Assembly: GCA_016710015.1 (NCBI GenBank)
Contig: JADJLR010000004.1
Span: 300,365 to 364,364 of the forward strand
DNA length: 64,000 nt
Direction of reading: 5' to 3'
Source: Flavobacteriales bacterium
GTDB taxonomy: Bacteria; Bacteroidota; Bacteroidia; Flavobacteriales_F; PHOS-HE28
Shown in pieces: positions 16,987 to 27,371 of this stretch (its first letter is position 1; each line of letters starts with the position of its first letter). Made by a program: the position numbers and the translations under genes. Under the pieces are notes generated by a model. It searched no databases. It worked only from the letters and a program-made list of their open reading frames with translations, and was not told where the DNA came from.

Positions 16987-19900
16987 ATGATTCCGCTGGC
17001 AACACGACCTTTGTATGGAACCAAATACGTATGTGCTTTGTCCAGATCAGTATTGTTCATCCTCCTTTCTGCGATCCTCTTCATCACCTGTCGTTCATCA
17101 CGCCCCGTGGTCGACACGGCAATGTCTAGCATGGATCCACGTTGGGCGCAGGTCGATTCCCTTGCGAATATCGGGCAATATGCCAGCGCACTGGCGAGAA
17201 CGGAGGCCCTATTGGCGGAGGCGCAAGGGACTCAGAACTGGCGCATGGAATTCCGTGCATGGGCCTATCGTGATCGCTTCTTCGCATACACGGGACGCGA
17301 TCGAGACAGCAGCTTGTTCGAACTGGAGCTACGTGCGGAAGCTGCATCGTTTCCGCTGAAACAACTCTTGTATTCCTCGGTTGCAGAAGGGTGGTGGAAT
17401 GTTTACCAAAGTGATCGGTGGCGCATTCTGGAGCGCACCAACATGGAGGCGGACGGCAATGATCCGAAAACGTGGACACAAGCCACTTTCATTCGCAGGG
17501 TCGTTGATGCATACACGGCCTCGCTCACGCCAACGGACACCTTGCTGCGAATGCCCGTGGAGGACCTCGGGGACCTGTTGCAAAGCGAGGAGTACGACCG
17601 TGGGTTGCGCCCCAGGTTGTATGACCTGCTCGCGCACCGAGCGTTGGCCGTTTACACCAATTCGGAAACGCGGTTGACCGAACCCGCTTGGCGTTTCAAG
17701 CTGGACGATCCACGGGACTTCGACCTCTTCGAGCACTTCGTGTACCGAACGTTGGAGCACCGCGATAGCACCGCTTGGGAGTTCCTCGCATTGAAGCATC
17801 TGCAGCGACTGGAACGCGTACGTCTGAACGACGACAACCCGGATGCGTTGGTGGACGTGATGTTGCAGCGCTTGGCATTCGTACGGACCAGAAGCACGGT
17901 ATCGAACAAGGAAGAGCTGTATGTCAATGCCCTGGAAACGCTACGCACGCGACTGGTCAACGATACCAGTTGGGCCGAGGTCACGGTCGCGATAGCACGG
18001 ACCCATGTGGACAAGGCCTCTCGGTACCAACGGCTGGCCGGTGACCGTTGGAAATGGGAGCGGCGAACCGCACGTGACCTGTGCGACGAAGCGATCGCAC
18101 ATTTCTCTGGGTCCTTCGGGGCCGAACAAGCCGCAGTGCTGAAGGCTCAATTGGAACGTCCCGTTCTTCAGCTACAAAGCGAGCTGGCGGTGGTGCCGAA
18201 CGAGGTGTCGAACGTCGCCCTGCGTTATGCCAACACACAGAAGGTCTGGCTCCGTGTAGTGAAGGATCCAGCGGAGGTCAACACGGATCGCTCGTCGCAT
18301 AGCGACCATCTCCGTTGGGTGTTGGCGCAGAAGCCCGTGGCCGAGTGGAGTGTGGAACTGCCGGATGATGGCGACCTGAATGAACACCTGATCGAGTTGC
18401 CCGTGCAAGGATTGGCAAATGGCCGGTACAGCATCGTGATCAGCGGGTCGGGGGTTTTTGCGGAGGAACAACCTTCCATCGTGTACGCCACGTTCTGGGT
18501 CACGCGGTTCATGTTGTCCGAGCGCAATGCGGGAACGGATCAGCAACTGCTGGTGGTGGATCGGTGGACGGGTGCGCCGATCGCGGGTGTGAAAGCGGTG
18601 GCCTATGTCCGGAACCGGGACTATTCGTCGCCCCGAAAGTTCATCGCAGCAGGCGAATACGTCACGGATCAAGAGGGTATGGTGCGCACCGACCTCAGTG
18701 GTAAGGAGGGTGAATTGATCTGGTCGCTCTCCACCAAGTCCGATGTGTACATCAGTGGATCCACCTGGATCTACAACAGGGGCGTTCCGGAGACCAAGGA
18801 AGTGATCCGCACCTACCTCTTCACCGACCGCGCCATTTATCGACCCGGTCAGGAGGTCTTCTTCAAGGGCATCGTGACCACCCAATTGAACGAACGCGCC
18901 GAGGTGAAAGCGGGGTACGGCACAACGATCCGGTTGTTCGATGTCAATGGAGAAGAGGTCGATACGCTGCAGGTTCGTACCGATCCGTTCGGAGCTTTCC
19001 ACGGCAGTTTTCGAGCGCCGCAAGGAGTGCTCACGGGTTCCATGTGGCTGCGGGAAGAGTACGGTACACGTTCCATCCAATTGGAAGAATACAAGCGCCC
19101 CACATTCGAGATCGTCTTCGACCCGATCACCTCAGCGGCCAAGTTGGAGCAAGAGGCCACGGTGAGCGGAACTTCGCATAGCTATGCGGGTGTTCCGCTG
19201 GATGGTGCCACAGTGCAGTGGACCGTGAAGCGCGGCACCCGCATGCCTTGGTGGTGCGGTTGGGGTTGGCGTGGATTGCCGTGGGGCCAAGAGACCGAAG
19301 TGGCGAATGGTGAAGCGTTGTGCGACGCAGACGGGAAATTCACTGTTGCCTTCATGGCCACGGCGGATCGCGCCTTCCCCTCGGATGCGGACCCTACCTT
19401 CACCTACACCATCGAAGCGACGGCAACGGACATCAGTGGGGAATCGCAAAGCGCGAGCACTACGATGAACGCGGCGTACCGCAGCATCGACATCGCGATC
19501 AATGTGGGAGAAGCGATCGATCGCAATGCCACGGACAGCATCGACGTGCGCATCAAGAACCTGAATGGTCAGGACATGGATGTACCGATGCAACTGCGCT
19601 TCGTGGAGTTGATCCCGCCGACGAACGCACCGCAGCGAGAGCGTCTTTGGGAACGACCGGATCGGATCCTGCAGGGAGAACTTCAAACCACGCACTTCAA
19701 GGAAGACCCGATGAGTTGGCCTGTCCTGAACGAGCATTTCGTTCGCACAGGTCATCACGCGAATGACAGATCCACCCAGATCAAGGGTATGAAAGATTGG
19801 ACCGTCGGCAAATACCGGATCGAAGTGTCCGCAATTGATGCTGATGGCAAGCAGGTGAAAGCAAGCAAGATGGTGACACTCTATGACACCATGATCCAGA

Positions 19901-22900
19901 ACACCGGATTCGTGAACGAGGCCTTCCATGTGGAGCCGATCAAAACCAGTTGCGAACCGGGCGAGAAAGCGGTGCTGCTGTTGAGTAGCGCGCTCCCCGA
20001 AGGACGTGTGCTGATGGAGGTTGAGCGCGACGGCCGCATCGCGGTGAGCAAACGCTTCGTGTTGATGAAAGGTCAGCAGCTCGTTGAATTTCCTGTTCTG
20101 GAGTCGGATCGAGGCGGCTTCGCTGTACATCTACATTGCGTGGAGCGGGGCCGGGTAAGCACCAGCACACAACGCATCGACGTGCCGTGGAGCAACAAGG
20201 AGTTGCAGGTGGAATGGATGAGTTTCCGAGACAAGCTCCTGCCGGGTTCCAAGGAGGAGTGGCGCTTGCGGATCAGCGGTCCGAAGAAGGAAAAGGTCGC
20301 CGCGCAATTGTTGAGCGTGATGTACGATGCTTCGCTGGATCATTTCGTGCAGAACGATTGGCCCATGTTCCAATGGCCGGTGGAGTATTCGAGTATGGAT
20401 TGGCAACGGAATGCACCATTCGGTTCGGTACAGGGACAACAGATGTATCGTATTTACGGTGATCTGCGCATGCCGATGCGTCGTTACCCGGACCTGTTCT
20501 TCGATGGGGCCGGTTTTGGAAAACGGCGTGATCAAGTCTATCGGGATGGTCGGTTTGATGGAAATGAAGGCATGTTGCGACATGTACCTGGTGTTGCCAT
20601 GGCTGATGCAGCGCGTGCCGGGGGGCTTGCTGAAGCAGAAGATACCGGCGATGCTTTAGAGCCCGGATACATGGAGCAGGTGGAGCAGGTCCATGAAGCA
20701 GGCACCCAACCCGTGCGCACCGACTTCCGCGAAACCGCTTTCTTCTTCCCCGACCTGCTTACCGATCGCGACGGCAGCGTCGTGTTGCGTTCCACCACTC
20801 CGGATGCGTTGACGCGATGGAAGGTGATGGGTCTGGCGCACACCAAGGATCTCAAGCTCGCGCAATTCACCAAGGAGGTCGTTACAAGCAAGCCGTTGAT
20901 GGTGGTGCCGAACCTGCCGCGTTTCCTGCGCGAAGGCGATCGCATCACGCTTACGGCGAAGATCAATGTGGTGGAAGGGAACACGATGAATGGCACTGCT
21001 GGATTGGCGCTGTTCGATCCGCGGACCAACGCGGAATTGAACGCGACATTCGGTCTGGAGAAAGCCGACCTACCGTTCACTGCAGGACCGGGTCAAAGTG
21101 CTGCGGTGGCATGGCCGATCCATGTACCTGCGGATGTGGATGTGGTGAGTGTGCGCATCACGGCCAACGCAGCAGGCTACGGAGATGGGGAAGAGCGACC
21201 GCTTCCGATCCTCACCGATAAGATCCTGGTCACCGAGAGCTTGCCGCTCGCGATCACCAAAGCGGGCACCAAGACCTTCACCTTGGAGAAGTTGAAGAAC
21301 AACACCAGCAGTACGCTGCGCCATGAACGGTTGGATCTCGAGTACACCCCGAACCCGGCGTGGTATGCGATCCAAGCCTTACCCTATCTGATGGAGTTCC
21401 CGCACGAATGCTCCGAACAAACATTCAGCCGATACTATGCGGATCGCTTGGCCACGCACATCGTGGAACAGCGTCCAGCGGTGAAGAAGGTCTTCGATCA
21501 ATGGAGTGCTGCATCGCCGGGGAATGAGGACGCATTCCTTTCGACGTTGGAAAAGAACCCGGAGCTCAAGAGTGCCCTGTTGGAGGAAACACCGTGGGTA
21601 GTGAATGCCAAGGACGACACGGAACGCAAACGGCGGATCGCCCTCTTCTTCGACCTCCAGCGCATGGCCAATGAGGAGGCGATCGCCATGAAGAAACTGC
21701 GCGATATGCAATTGCCGGAAGGCGCATGGCCGTGGTGGACCGGCATGCGCCCATCGCGCTACATCACGCAGCACATCGTTGCGGGCTTCGGTCACCTCGA
21801 AGCGTTGAAGGCGGGAGACACGCGTCCCGATGGACCTTCGGAGCAGATGGTGCGCAGGGCGGTGCGTTGGTTGGATGCGGAGCTGGAGAAGGACTACAAG
21901 GAGTTGGTGCGCACATCGTCGAAGGAGTCACTGACCCGGTATGTGCCCAATGCAACGGACATCCACTTCCTGTATGCGCGATCTTTCTTTCAGCGCTGGC
22001 CGATCGTTGGTGCAACACGCACGGCGGTTGATTTCTACATGCAACGCGCGAAAGAGACCTGGCTCAGCAATGGGCTACAGCAACAGGGCATGTTGGTGCT
22101 TGTCATGGATCGCTTGAACGAGCAAGCTACGGCGCAGCTCATACTGAAGTCGTTGAGTGAACGGGCCACACGAAGCGAAGAATTGGGCATGTATTGGAAG
22201 GGCTTCAATAACGGGTTCGATTGGTGGAGCTTCCCGACAGAGACACATGCCTTGATGATCGAAGCGTTCCAGGAAGTAGCGCACGATGATGCCAGCGTGA
22301 ACGCATTGAAGCAGTATCTGTTGAAGTTGAAGCAGACCACCGATTGGAAAACGACCAAGGCTACGTCGGAAGCGTGCTTTGCGTTGTTGCTCACCGGCGA
22401 CGACTGGTTGGAACCGAAGGCGGAACCGGTGATCACCGTTGGAGGTGAGCGCTTGCAAGCGGACAAGCAGGAAGCGGGCACCGGCTACTTCACGAAGACC
22501 TGGGCCGGTTCCGAAGTGAAGCCAGCGATGGGGGAGGTGAAAGTGACCACCACGGGCGATGGGGTGCAATGGGGGGCTTTGCATTGGCAGTACCTCGAAC
22601 GCATGGACAAGGTCACGCCCCATGAGAGTCCTTTCAGCATTAAGAAGCACGTGATGTTGCACGCGCAAAGCGACGCGGGTGCGCAGTTGATCGCGTTGGA
22701 CAAAGCACGCACCTTGAAGGCTGGCGACAAGCTCACGATCCGTATCGAATTACGCACGGATCGGTACGTGGACCACGTGCATCTGAAGGATCTGCGCGCA
22801 GCGGGTCTGGAACCGGTGGAAGCGATCAGTGGCTACAAGTGGCAAGGTGGCCTAGGGTATTACCAGAGCATTCGCGATGTGGGCATGCACTTCTTCTTCG

Positions 22901-23052
22901 ACCGCATTGCACCGGGCACCTATGTGTTCGAGTACGATCTGCGTGTGACCCATGCTGGGGATCTCAGCAATGGGATCACCACCGCCATGTGCATGTATGC
23001 ACCGGAATTCAGCAGCCACAGCGAAGGGATCCGGGTGAAGGTGGGGGAGTAG
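16987..23052 (+). CDS. Bacterial alpha-2-macroglobulin family protein with thioester
   Basis: A 2021-residue envelope protein, the largest in the window. A hydrophobic signal (RSVLFILLSAILFITC) ends at a Cys and may give a lipoprotein, though Thr before the Cys is unusual. Residues about 300-1000 hold repeated beta-sandwich macroglobulin domains (YLFTDRAIYRPGQEVFFKG is the diagnostic MG segment), then the bait-like region, SKPLMVVPNLPRFLREGDRI, and the thioester CSEQ at about residue 1475 within PHECSEQTFSRYYADR, followed by the helical thioester domain. These proteins trap proteases that attack the periplasm. Start is uncertain: ATG 16987 or TTG 17038, which gives a cleaner signal. No PBP1C gene, the usual E. 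coli partner, is adjacent. Confidence 0.88.
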   Translation: MIPLATRPLYGTKYVCALSRSVLFILLSAILFITCRSSRPVVDTAMSSMDPRWAQVDSLANIGQYASALARTEALLAEAQGTQNWRMEFRAWAYRDRFFAYTGRDRDSSLFELELRAEAASFPLKQLLYSSVAEGWWNVYQSDRWRILERTNMEADGNDPKTWTQATFIRRVVDAYTASLTPTDTLLRMPVEDLGDLLQSEEYDRGLRPRLYDLLAHRALAVYTNSETRLTEPAWRFKLDDPRDFDLFEHFVYRTLEHRDSTAWEFLALKHLQRLERVRLNDDNPDALVDVMLQRLAFVRTRSTVSNKEELYVNALETLRTRLVNDTSWAEVTVAIARTHVDKASRYQRLAGDRWKWERRTARDLCDEAIAHFSGSFGAEQAAVLKAQLERPVLQLQSELAVVPNEVSNVALRYANTQKVWLRVVKDPAEVNTDRSSHSDHLRWVLAQKPVAEWSVELPDDGDLNEHLIELPVQGLANGRYSIVISGSGVFAEEQPSIVYATFWVTRFMLSERNAGTDQQLLVVDRWTGAPIAGVKAVAYVRNRDYSSPRKFIAAGEYVTDQEGMVRTDLSGKEGELIWSLSTKSDVYISGSTWIYNRGVPETKEVIRTYLFTDRAIYRPGQEVFFKGIVTTQLNERAEVKAGYGTTIRLFDVNGEEVDTLQVRTDPFGAFHGSFRAPQGVLTGSMWLREEYGTRSIQLEEYKRPTFEIVFDPITSAAKLEQEATVSGTSHSYAGVPLDGATVQWTVKRGTRMPWWCGWGWRGLPWGQETEVANGEALCDADGKFTVAFMATADRAFPSDADPTFTYTIEATATDISGESQSASTTMNAAYRSIDIAINVGEAIDRNATDSIDVRIKNLNGQDMDVPMQLRFVELIPPTNAPQRERLWERPDRILQGELQTTHFKEDPMSWPVLNEHFVRTGHHANDRSTQIKGMKDWTVGKYRIEVSAIDADGKQVKASKMVTLYDTMIQNTGFVNEAFHVEPIKTSCEPGEKAVLLLSSALPEGRVLMEVERDGRIAVSKRFVLMKGQQLVEFPVLESDRGGFAVHLHCVERGRVSTSTQRIDVPWSNKELQVEWMSFRDKLLPGSKEEWRLRISGPKKEKVAAQLLSVMYDASLDHFVQNDWPMFQWPVEYSSMDWQRNAPFGSVQGQQMYRIYGDLRMPMRRYPDLFFDGAGFGKRRDQVYRDGRFDGNEGMLRHVPGVAMADAARAGGLAEAEDTGDALEPGYMEQVEQVHEAGTQPVRTDFRETAFFFPDLLTDRDGSVVLRSTTPDALTRWKVMGLAHTKDLKLAQFTKEVVTSKPLMVVPNLPRFLREGDRITLTAKINVVEGNTMNGTAGLALFDPRTNAELNATFGLEKADLPFTAGPGQSAAVAWPIHVPADVDVVSVRITANAAGYGDGEERPLPILTDKILVTESLPLAITKAGTKTFTLEKLKNNTSSTLRHERLDLEYTPNPAWYAIQALPYLMEFPHECSEQTFSRYYADRLATHIVEQRPAVKKVFDQWSAASPGNEDAFLSTLEKNPELKSALLEETPWVVNAKDDTERKRRIALFFDLQRMANEEAIAMKKLRDMQLPEGAWPWWTGMRPSRYITQHIVAGFGHLEALKAGDTRPDGPSEQMVRRAVRWLDAELEKDYKELVRTSSKESLTRYVPNATDIHFLYARSFFQRWPIVGATRTAVDFYMQRAKETWLSNGLQQQGMLVLVMDRLNEQATAQLILKSLSERATRSEELGMYWKGFNNGFDWWSFPTETHALMIEAFQEVAHDDASVNALKQYLLKLKQTTDWKTTKATSEACFALLLTGDDWLEPKAEPVITVGGERLQADKQEAGTGYFTKTWAGSEVKPAMGEVKVTTTGDGVQWGALHWQYLERMDKVTPHESPFSIKKHVMLHAQSDAGAQLIALDKARTLKAGDKLTIRIELRTDRYVDHVHLKDLRAAGLEPVEAISGYKWQGGLGYYQSIRDVGMHFFFDRIAPGTYVFEYDLRVTHAGDLSNGITTAMCMYAPEFSSHSEGIRVKVGE

Positions 23053-23200
23053 GCCGTGTGATCGGACGCTGGTTTTCCCCAAGTCGAACTGGGATCCCTA
23101 GCGTTCGACGATCTTTTTCCACGCGCAAGGGGGTATTGCCCTAATCTTGCGGAACCTCTTGTCCTTGGTCGGTGGGCCTCCCCTGTCCGCTCACCGTGCA

Positions 23201-23208
23201 TAACTTTA
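23201..23208 (+). promoter_or_regulatory. -7-like box just ahead of the metalloprotease gene
   Basis: TAACTTTA matches seven of eight positions of TAnnTTTG and ends five bases before the ATG at 23214, leaving almost no leader. Confidence 0.35.
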
Positions 23209-23213
23209 GCTCC

Positions 23214-26200
23214 ATGTCACTACACGTACGATCCCTGCTCGTTCTATTCCTTGGTTCGTTATTGCCCACCGTGGCACATTCCCAAACCCGTTCCGCATGG
23301 GTGGACATCATCGCAAGCGAAGTGGTCCAAACCCGCGGTGAACGCTACATCGCTCCGGCGCAAGCGCGCTATGTACGGGCGATCGTTGAGGCGCTTCGGG
23401 CGGAATTGGCTTCGGCCGCGACCGGAACGATCCTGCAGGTTCGGCAGGCGCAAAGCCTGATCTCGCTGCCCGCACCGGAAGGCGGAATGGCCCAGTTCCG
23501 GATCCTGGAGGTGCCCGTGATGCACCCTGACCTCCAAGCGCGTTACCCGATGATCCGCACGTACAGCGGTGTTGGAGTGGATGATGCGGCCGTGACCTTG
23601 AAGTTGGACATCACCCCGAACGGCATCCATGCGATGGTCACCTCGGCTGAACGCAAGACGTGGTTCATCGATCCTGTCTTACAGGGCGATGTGACGTTAT
23701 GCCAAGTGTACCAGCGGGATCAACTGACACGCTCGCCAAGCGAACCACCGATGACCTGCAGCTACGACCAAGAGAATGACATCGCTGTGGAATCAGCACG
23801 GACGCGTGAATGGATCCAACAGATGGGGATCGATCGGGTGGGTGATTGCCAAATGCGCACCTACCGGTTGGCGTTGGCTTGCACGGGTGAGTACGCGAAC
23901 TTCCACGGATCCAACAGCACGAACAACGACAAGAGTTTCGCGCTCGGTGCCATGGTGACCACCATGAACCGGGTCAACGACATGTTCGAGCGTGATGCGA
24001 CCTTGACCATGGAGATGGTGGGGAACACGGATCTGCTGGTCTTCTTGAATGGAGCCACGGACCCATACGACGATGGCGACGGTTCAGCGATGTTGGGCCA
24101 GAACCAGACCCAATGCACGAACTTGATCGGTAGCGCGAACTACGACATCGGCCACGTGTTCAGCACGGGTGGCGGAGGTATCGCCAGCTTGAACAGCCCA
24201 TGCAGCTCCAGCAACAAAGCGCGTGGGGTAACGGGCCAAGGCAGCCCGATCGGTGATGCGTTCGACATCGATTACGTAGCGCACGAAATGGGCCACCAAT
24301 ACGGTGGCAACCACACCCAGAACAACAGTTGCAACAGGGCGAGTTCCGCTGCGGTGGAAGTGGGAAGTGGCATTACCATCATGGGCTATGCCGGGATCTG
24401 CGCCCCGAATGTCGGTGACCACAGCATCGCGATGTTCGGTGGCTACAGCATGCAGGAGATCGCCGCGAACATCACCACGGGCACCAGTAGCACTTGCCCG
24501 GTAACCGTATCACTTGCGCCGGAAGTAGCACCTCAGGCCAATGCCGGAGTGGATCGCGTGATACCCAAGTCCACGCCCTTCATCCTGACAGGTTCAGGAA
24601 CGGATGCGAATGCGGGCAACACCTTGACCTATAGCTGGGAGCAAATGGACAACGCCGTGGCCACCATGCCACCGGTCTCCACGAATACCGGTGGACCGGC
24701 TTGGGAACCCTTGCTACCGAAGCCCACCCCGGTCCGCTACATGCCGGATCTGAGTGCGGTGATCGCCAACACCACGCCGACGTGGCAAGTGCTGTCGAGC
24801 GTTGCTCGCACCTTGAATTTCAGGCTGACCGTCCGCGATAATTTGGCGAACGGCGGATGCAATGATCAGGACGACATGAAGGTGACCGTTAACGGAGCAA
24901 GTGGCCCTTTCTTGGTGACCCAGCCGAACACGAACCTATCCTGGGTCGGACTTTCAACGCAAACCGTGACCTGGGATGTGGCCAACACCACAGCCTCGCC
25001 GGTCAGTTGTGCCAACGTGGACATCCTGCTTTCCACCGATGGCGGGCTGACCTATACAACCACCATACTTACTGCTACGCCGAATGATGGCAGCCAGTCC
25101 ATTACCGTTCCGAACATCGCTACCACCACGGCCCGGATCATGGTGCGTGCGAACGCGAACATCTTCTACGACATCTCGAACACGGACTTCACCATCACCG
25201 TACCCGCCTCGCCGGATTACACCTTGGGTGTGACAAGCAATACCGCCTCGGTCTGCCGCCCGGCGAATGCCACCTACTCGGTTCAGGTCGGGTCGGTCCT
25301 CGGTTACTCGGAGCCTGTCACCCTGAGCGCTTCCGGTCTACCTGCCGGAGCGGTCGCGGGCTTCAGCCCCAATCCGGTCACACCGGGCGGTACAAGCACC
25401 CTCACCCTATCGAATACGAATGGAGTGGCCTTGGGTGCGCATGCCTTCACCCTCAACGCGAGCAGCACCAGTGGACCCAAGAACTTGGCCTTGACCTTGA
25501 ACGTGAGCACACTTCCCTCCGCAGTGGCCTTGGATGCTCCGGCGAATGGAGCCGTCGATTTCAGTGGTCCGCTTTCGTGGATCGCCGATCCAGCGGCAAG
25601 CACCTATACCGTGACCATCGCCTCCGATGCTGGAATGACCAACGTGGTGGAGACCGGCTCTGGCATCACGGGCACCAGTTTCCAGCCGGTCATCGCCAAC
25701 GTGGGGAATACCACCTATCACTGGCAGGTTCGTGCCGAGAACGGTTGCGGGAACGGGCCGCTGTCCGTTGTTCGGTCCTACACTACGGCGGACTGCCAGT
25801 TGGTGACCGTGAAGATCAACATGGACCGTTACGGCAACGAGATCACTTGGAGCGTAGTGGATGGATCATCCAACGTAATGGCAAGTGGCGGGCCCTACAC
25901 CCAAGAGGCCTCAAGCGGGACGTACCCACAGCCGGATGTGGTGGTCTGCCTGCCCAATGGGTGCTACACTCTCATCGTGAACGATTCGTATGGCGACGGT
26001 CTGTGTTGCAGTTCCGGGAACGGGTCCATAGCGGTCGTGGATCCGAACGGATTCGTTCTGGCGGCTACTCCGAGCGCATTCACCACTGTGGCGAACGTGG
26101 CTTTCTGCTCCCCGGCCACCTGCGTTTCAGCCCTGCCTTATGCCGAGGATTTCGAGACCGGACTTGGGCTGTGGGATCAAGGGGTCGATGACGACATCGA

Positions 26201-27356
26201 TTGGACCCGGAACAGCGGGGGGACCCAATCCAGCAACACTGGACCGAGCGCCGACCACACCACAGGGAGCGGCAATTACATGTATGTGGAATCGAGTGAT
26301 CCGAACTTTCCCACGAAACGAGCGGACCTTGTCGGGCCTTGCTTCGACCTGACCGGCTTGGCCACGGCGGAACTCACCTTCTGGTACCACATGTACGGCG
26401 CTGCCATGGGTGATCTGCATGTGGATGTGTGGGATGGCGGGGTTTGGACCATGGGTGTCCTCACGATCTCCGGGGATCAAGGCAACAGTTGGCAACCAGC
26501 CTCGGTGGATCTGGATGGCTACGTGGGCGGCTCCATTCGGGTGCGCTTCCGGGCGATCACAGGAACGAATTACACCAGCGATGTCGCAATCGACGATATC
26601 CAGCTCGATGGGGCCAGCCCGCAGGATGTGCAACTGGACTTGAAGGCCTGGTTGGAAGGACCATACGACATCGGCCAGATGGACGACAGCCTGCGGTTCA
26701 AGAACATGCTCCCACTCGTGGAACCATACACCGACTTGGGATTCGTCATTGTGGGTGACGGTGGGGAGACCACCACGAGCGGGGTATTCGCAGTGACCGG
26801 ATCGAACGCCATCGTGGATTGGGTCCAAGTGGAATTGCGCAGTTCGGCGGACCCCACGATCATTATAGCCACACGGGCCGGCCTGATCCAACGCGATGGT
26901 GATGTGGTCGATGTGGATGGCGTTTCACCGCTGTCATTCCCCATTGCTTCGGGCGATCATCACATCGCCCTACGGCACCGCAACCACTTGGGGGTGATGA
27001 CCGCCAATACCTTCAGCCTCGGTGGTACGGTGACTTCCGTGGACCTGCGATCAGGCGCTGTGACTCTATACGGTACCGAGGCGGTGAAGGACGTTTCTGG
27101 CGCCAAGCTGCTTTGGTCGGGCAACTGCTTCCCGGACGACAGGGTCATGTATACCGGCGATGACAACGATCGCGATGAAATATTGCAACGCATCCTAGGC
27201 ACGGTGCCCACCAATACGGTCACTGGCTATTTCATCGAGGACCTCAACTTGGACGGTATCGTGAAATACACCGGGGCGATCAACGACCGGGACATCATCC
27301 TATCCAACATCGGCGGGGTGGTGCCAACCAATGTGCGCAACGAACAGCTCCCGTGA
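23214..27356 (+). CDS. Secreted reprolysin-like metalloprotease with MAM domain and twin dockerin-like C-terminal module
   Basis: A 1380-residue secreted protein. Order: signal peptide (1 to about 23, ending AHSQ), propeptide to about 190, zinc protease domain with HEMGHQYGGNH at 357-367 (HExxHxxGxxH, M12B-like), Ig-like beta domains (about 430-860), a Cys-rich jelly-roll-like domain ending CYTLIVNDSYGDGLCC, a MAM domain (about 973-1135), and a C-terminal module from about 1137. That module ends in two similar repeats, each with YTG...NDRDxIL...VPTN; the second carries a Ca-binding-type loop DLNLDG. It lacks the ordinary YPNP type IX sorting domain, so this module may replace it. A degraded copy of the module lies at 53.1-53.4 kb. 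Confidence 0.85.
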   Translation: MSLHVRSLLVLFLGSLLPTVAHSQTRSAWVDIIASEVVQTRGERYIAPAQARYVRAIVEALRAELASAATGTILQVRQAQSLISLPAPEGGMAQFRILEVPVMHPDLQARYPMIRTYSGVGVDDAAVTLKLDITPNGIHAMVTSAERKTWFIDPVLQGDVTLCQVYQRDQLTRSPSEPPMTCSYDQENDIAVESARTREWIQQMGIDRVGDCQMRTYRLALACTGEYANFHGSNSTNNDKSFALGAMVTTMNRVNDMFERDATLTMEMVGNTDLLVFLNGATDPYDDGDGSAMLGQNQTQCTNLIGSANYDIGHVFSTGGGGIASLNSPCSSSNKARGVTGQGSPIGDAFDIDYVAHEMGHQYGGNHTQNNSCNRASSAAVEVGSGITIMGYAGICAPNVGDHSIAMFGGYSMQEIAANITTGTSSTCPVTVSLAPEVAPQANAGVDRVIPKSTPFILTGSGTDANAGNTLTYSWEQMDNAVATMPPVSTNTGGPAWEPLLPKPTPVRYMPDLSAVIANTTPTWQVLSSVARTLNFRLTVRDNLANGGCNDQDDMKVTVNGASGPFLVTQPNTNLSWVGLSTQTVTWDVANTTASPVSCANVDILLSTDGGLTYTTTILTATPNDGSQSITVPNIATTTARIMVRANANIFYDISNTDFTITVPASPDYTLGVTSNTASVCRPANATYSVQVGSVLGYSEPVTLSASGLPAGAVAGFSPNPVTPGGTSTLTLSNTNGVALGAHAFTLNASSTSGPKNLALTLNVSTLPSAVALDAPANGAVDFSGPLSWIADPAASTYTVTIASDAGMTNVVETGSGITGTSFQPVIANVGNTTYHWQVRAENGCGNGPLSVVRSYTTADCQLVTVKINMDRYGNEITWSVVDGSSNVMASGGPYTQEASSGTYPQPDVVVCLPNGCYTLIVNDSYGDGLCCSSGNGSIAVVDPNGFVLAATPSAFTTVANVAFCSPATCVSALPYAEDFETGLGLWDQGVDDDIDWTRNSGGTQSSNTGPSADHTTGSGNYMYVESSDPNFPTKRADLVGPCFDLTGLATAELTFWYHMYGAAMGDLHVDVWDGGVWTMGVLTISGDQGNSWQPASVDLDGYVGGSIRVRFRAITGTNYTSDVAIDDIQLDGASPQDVQLDLKAWLEGPYDIGQMDDSLRFKNMLPLVEPYTDLGFVIVGDGGETTTSGVFAVTGSNAIVDWVQVELRSSADPTIIIATRAGLIQRDGDVVDVDGVSPLSFPIASGDHHIALRHRNHLGVMTANTFSLGGTVTSVDLRSGAVTLYGTEAVKDVSGAKLLWSGNCFPDDRVMYTGDDNDRDEILQRILGTVPTNTVTGYFIEDLNLDGIVKYTGAINDRDIILSNIGGVVPTNVRNEQLP

Positions 27357-27371
27357 TCCTACCTTCGTGGC

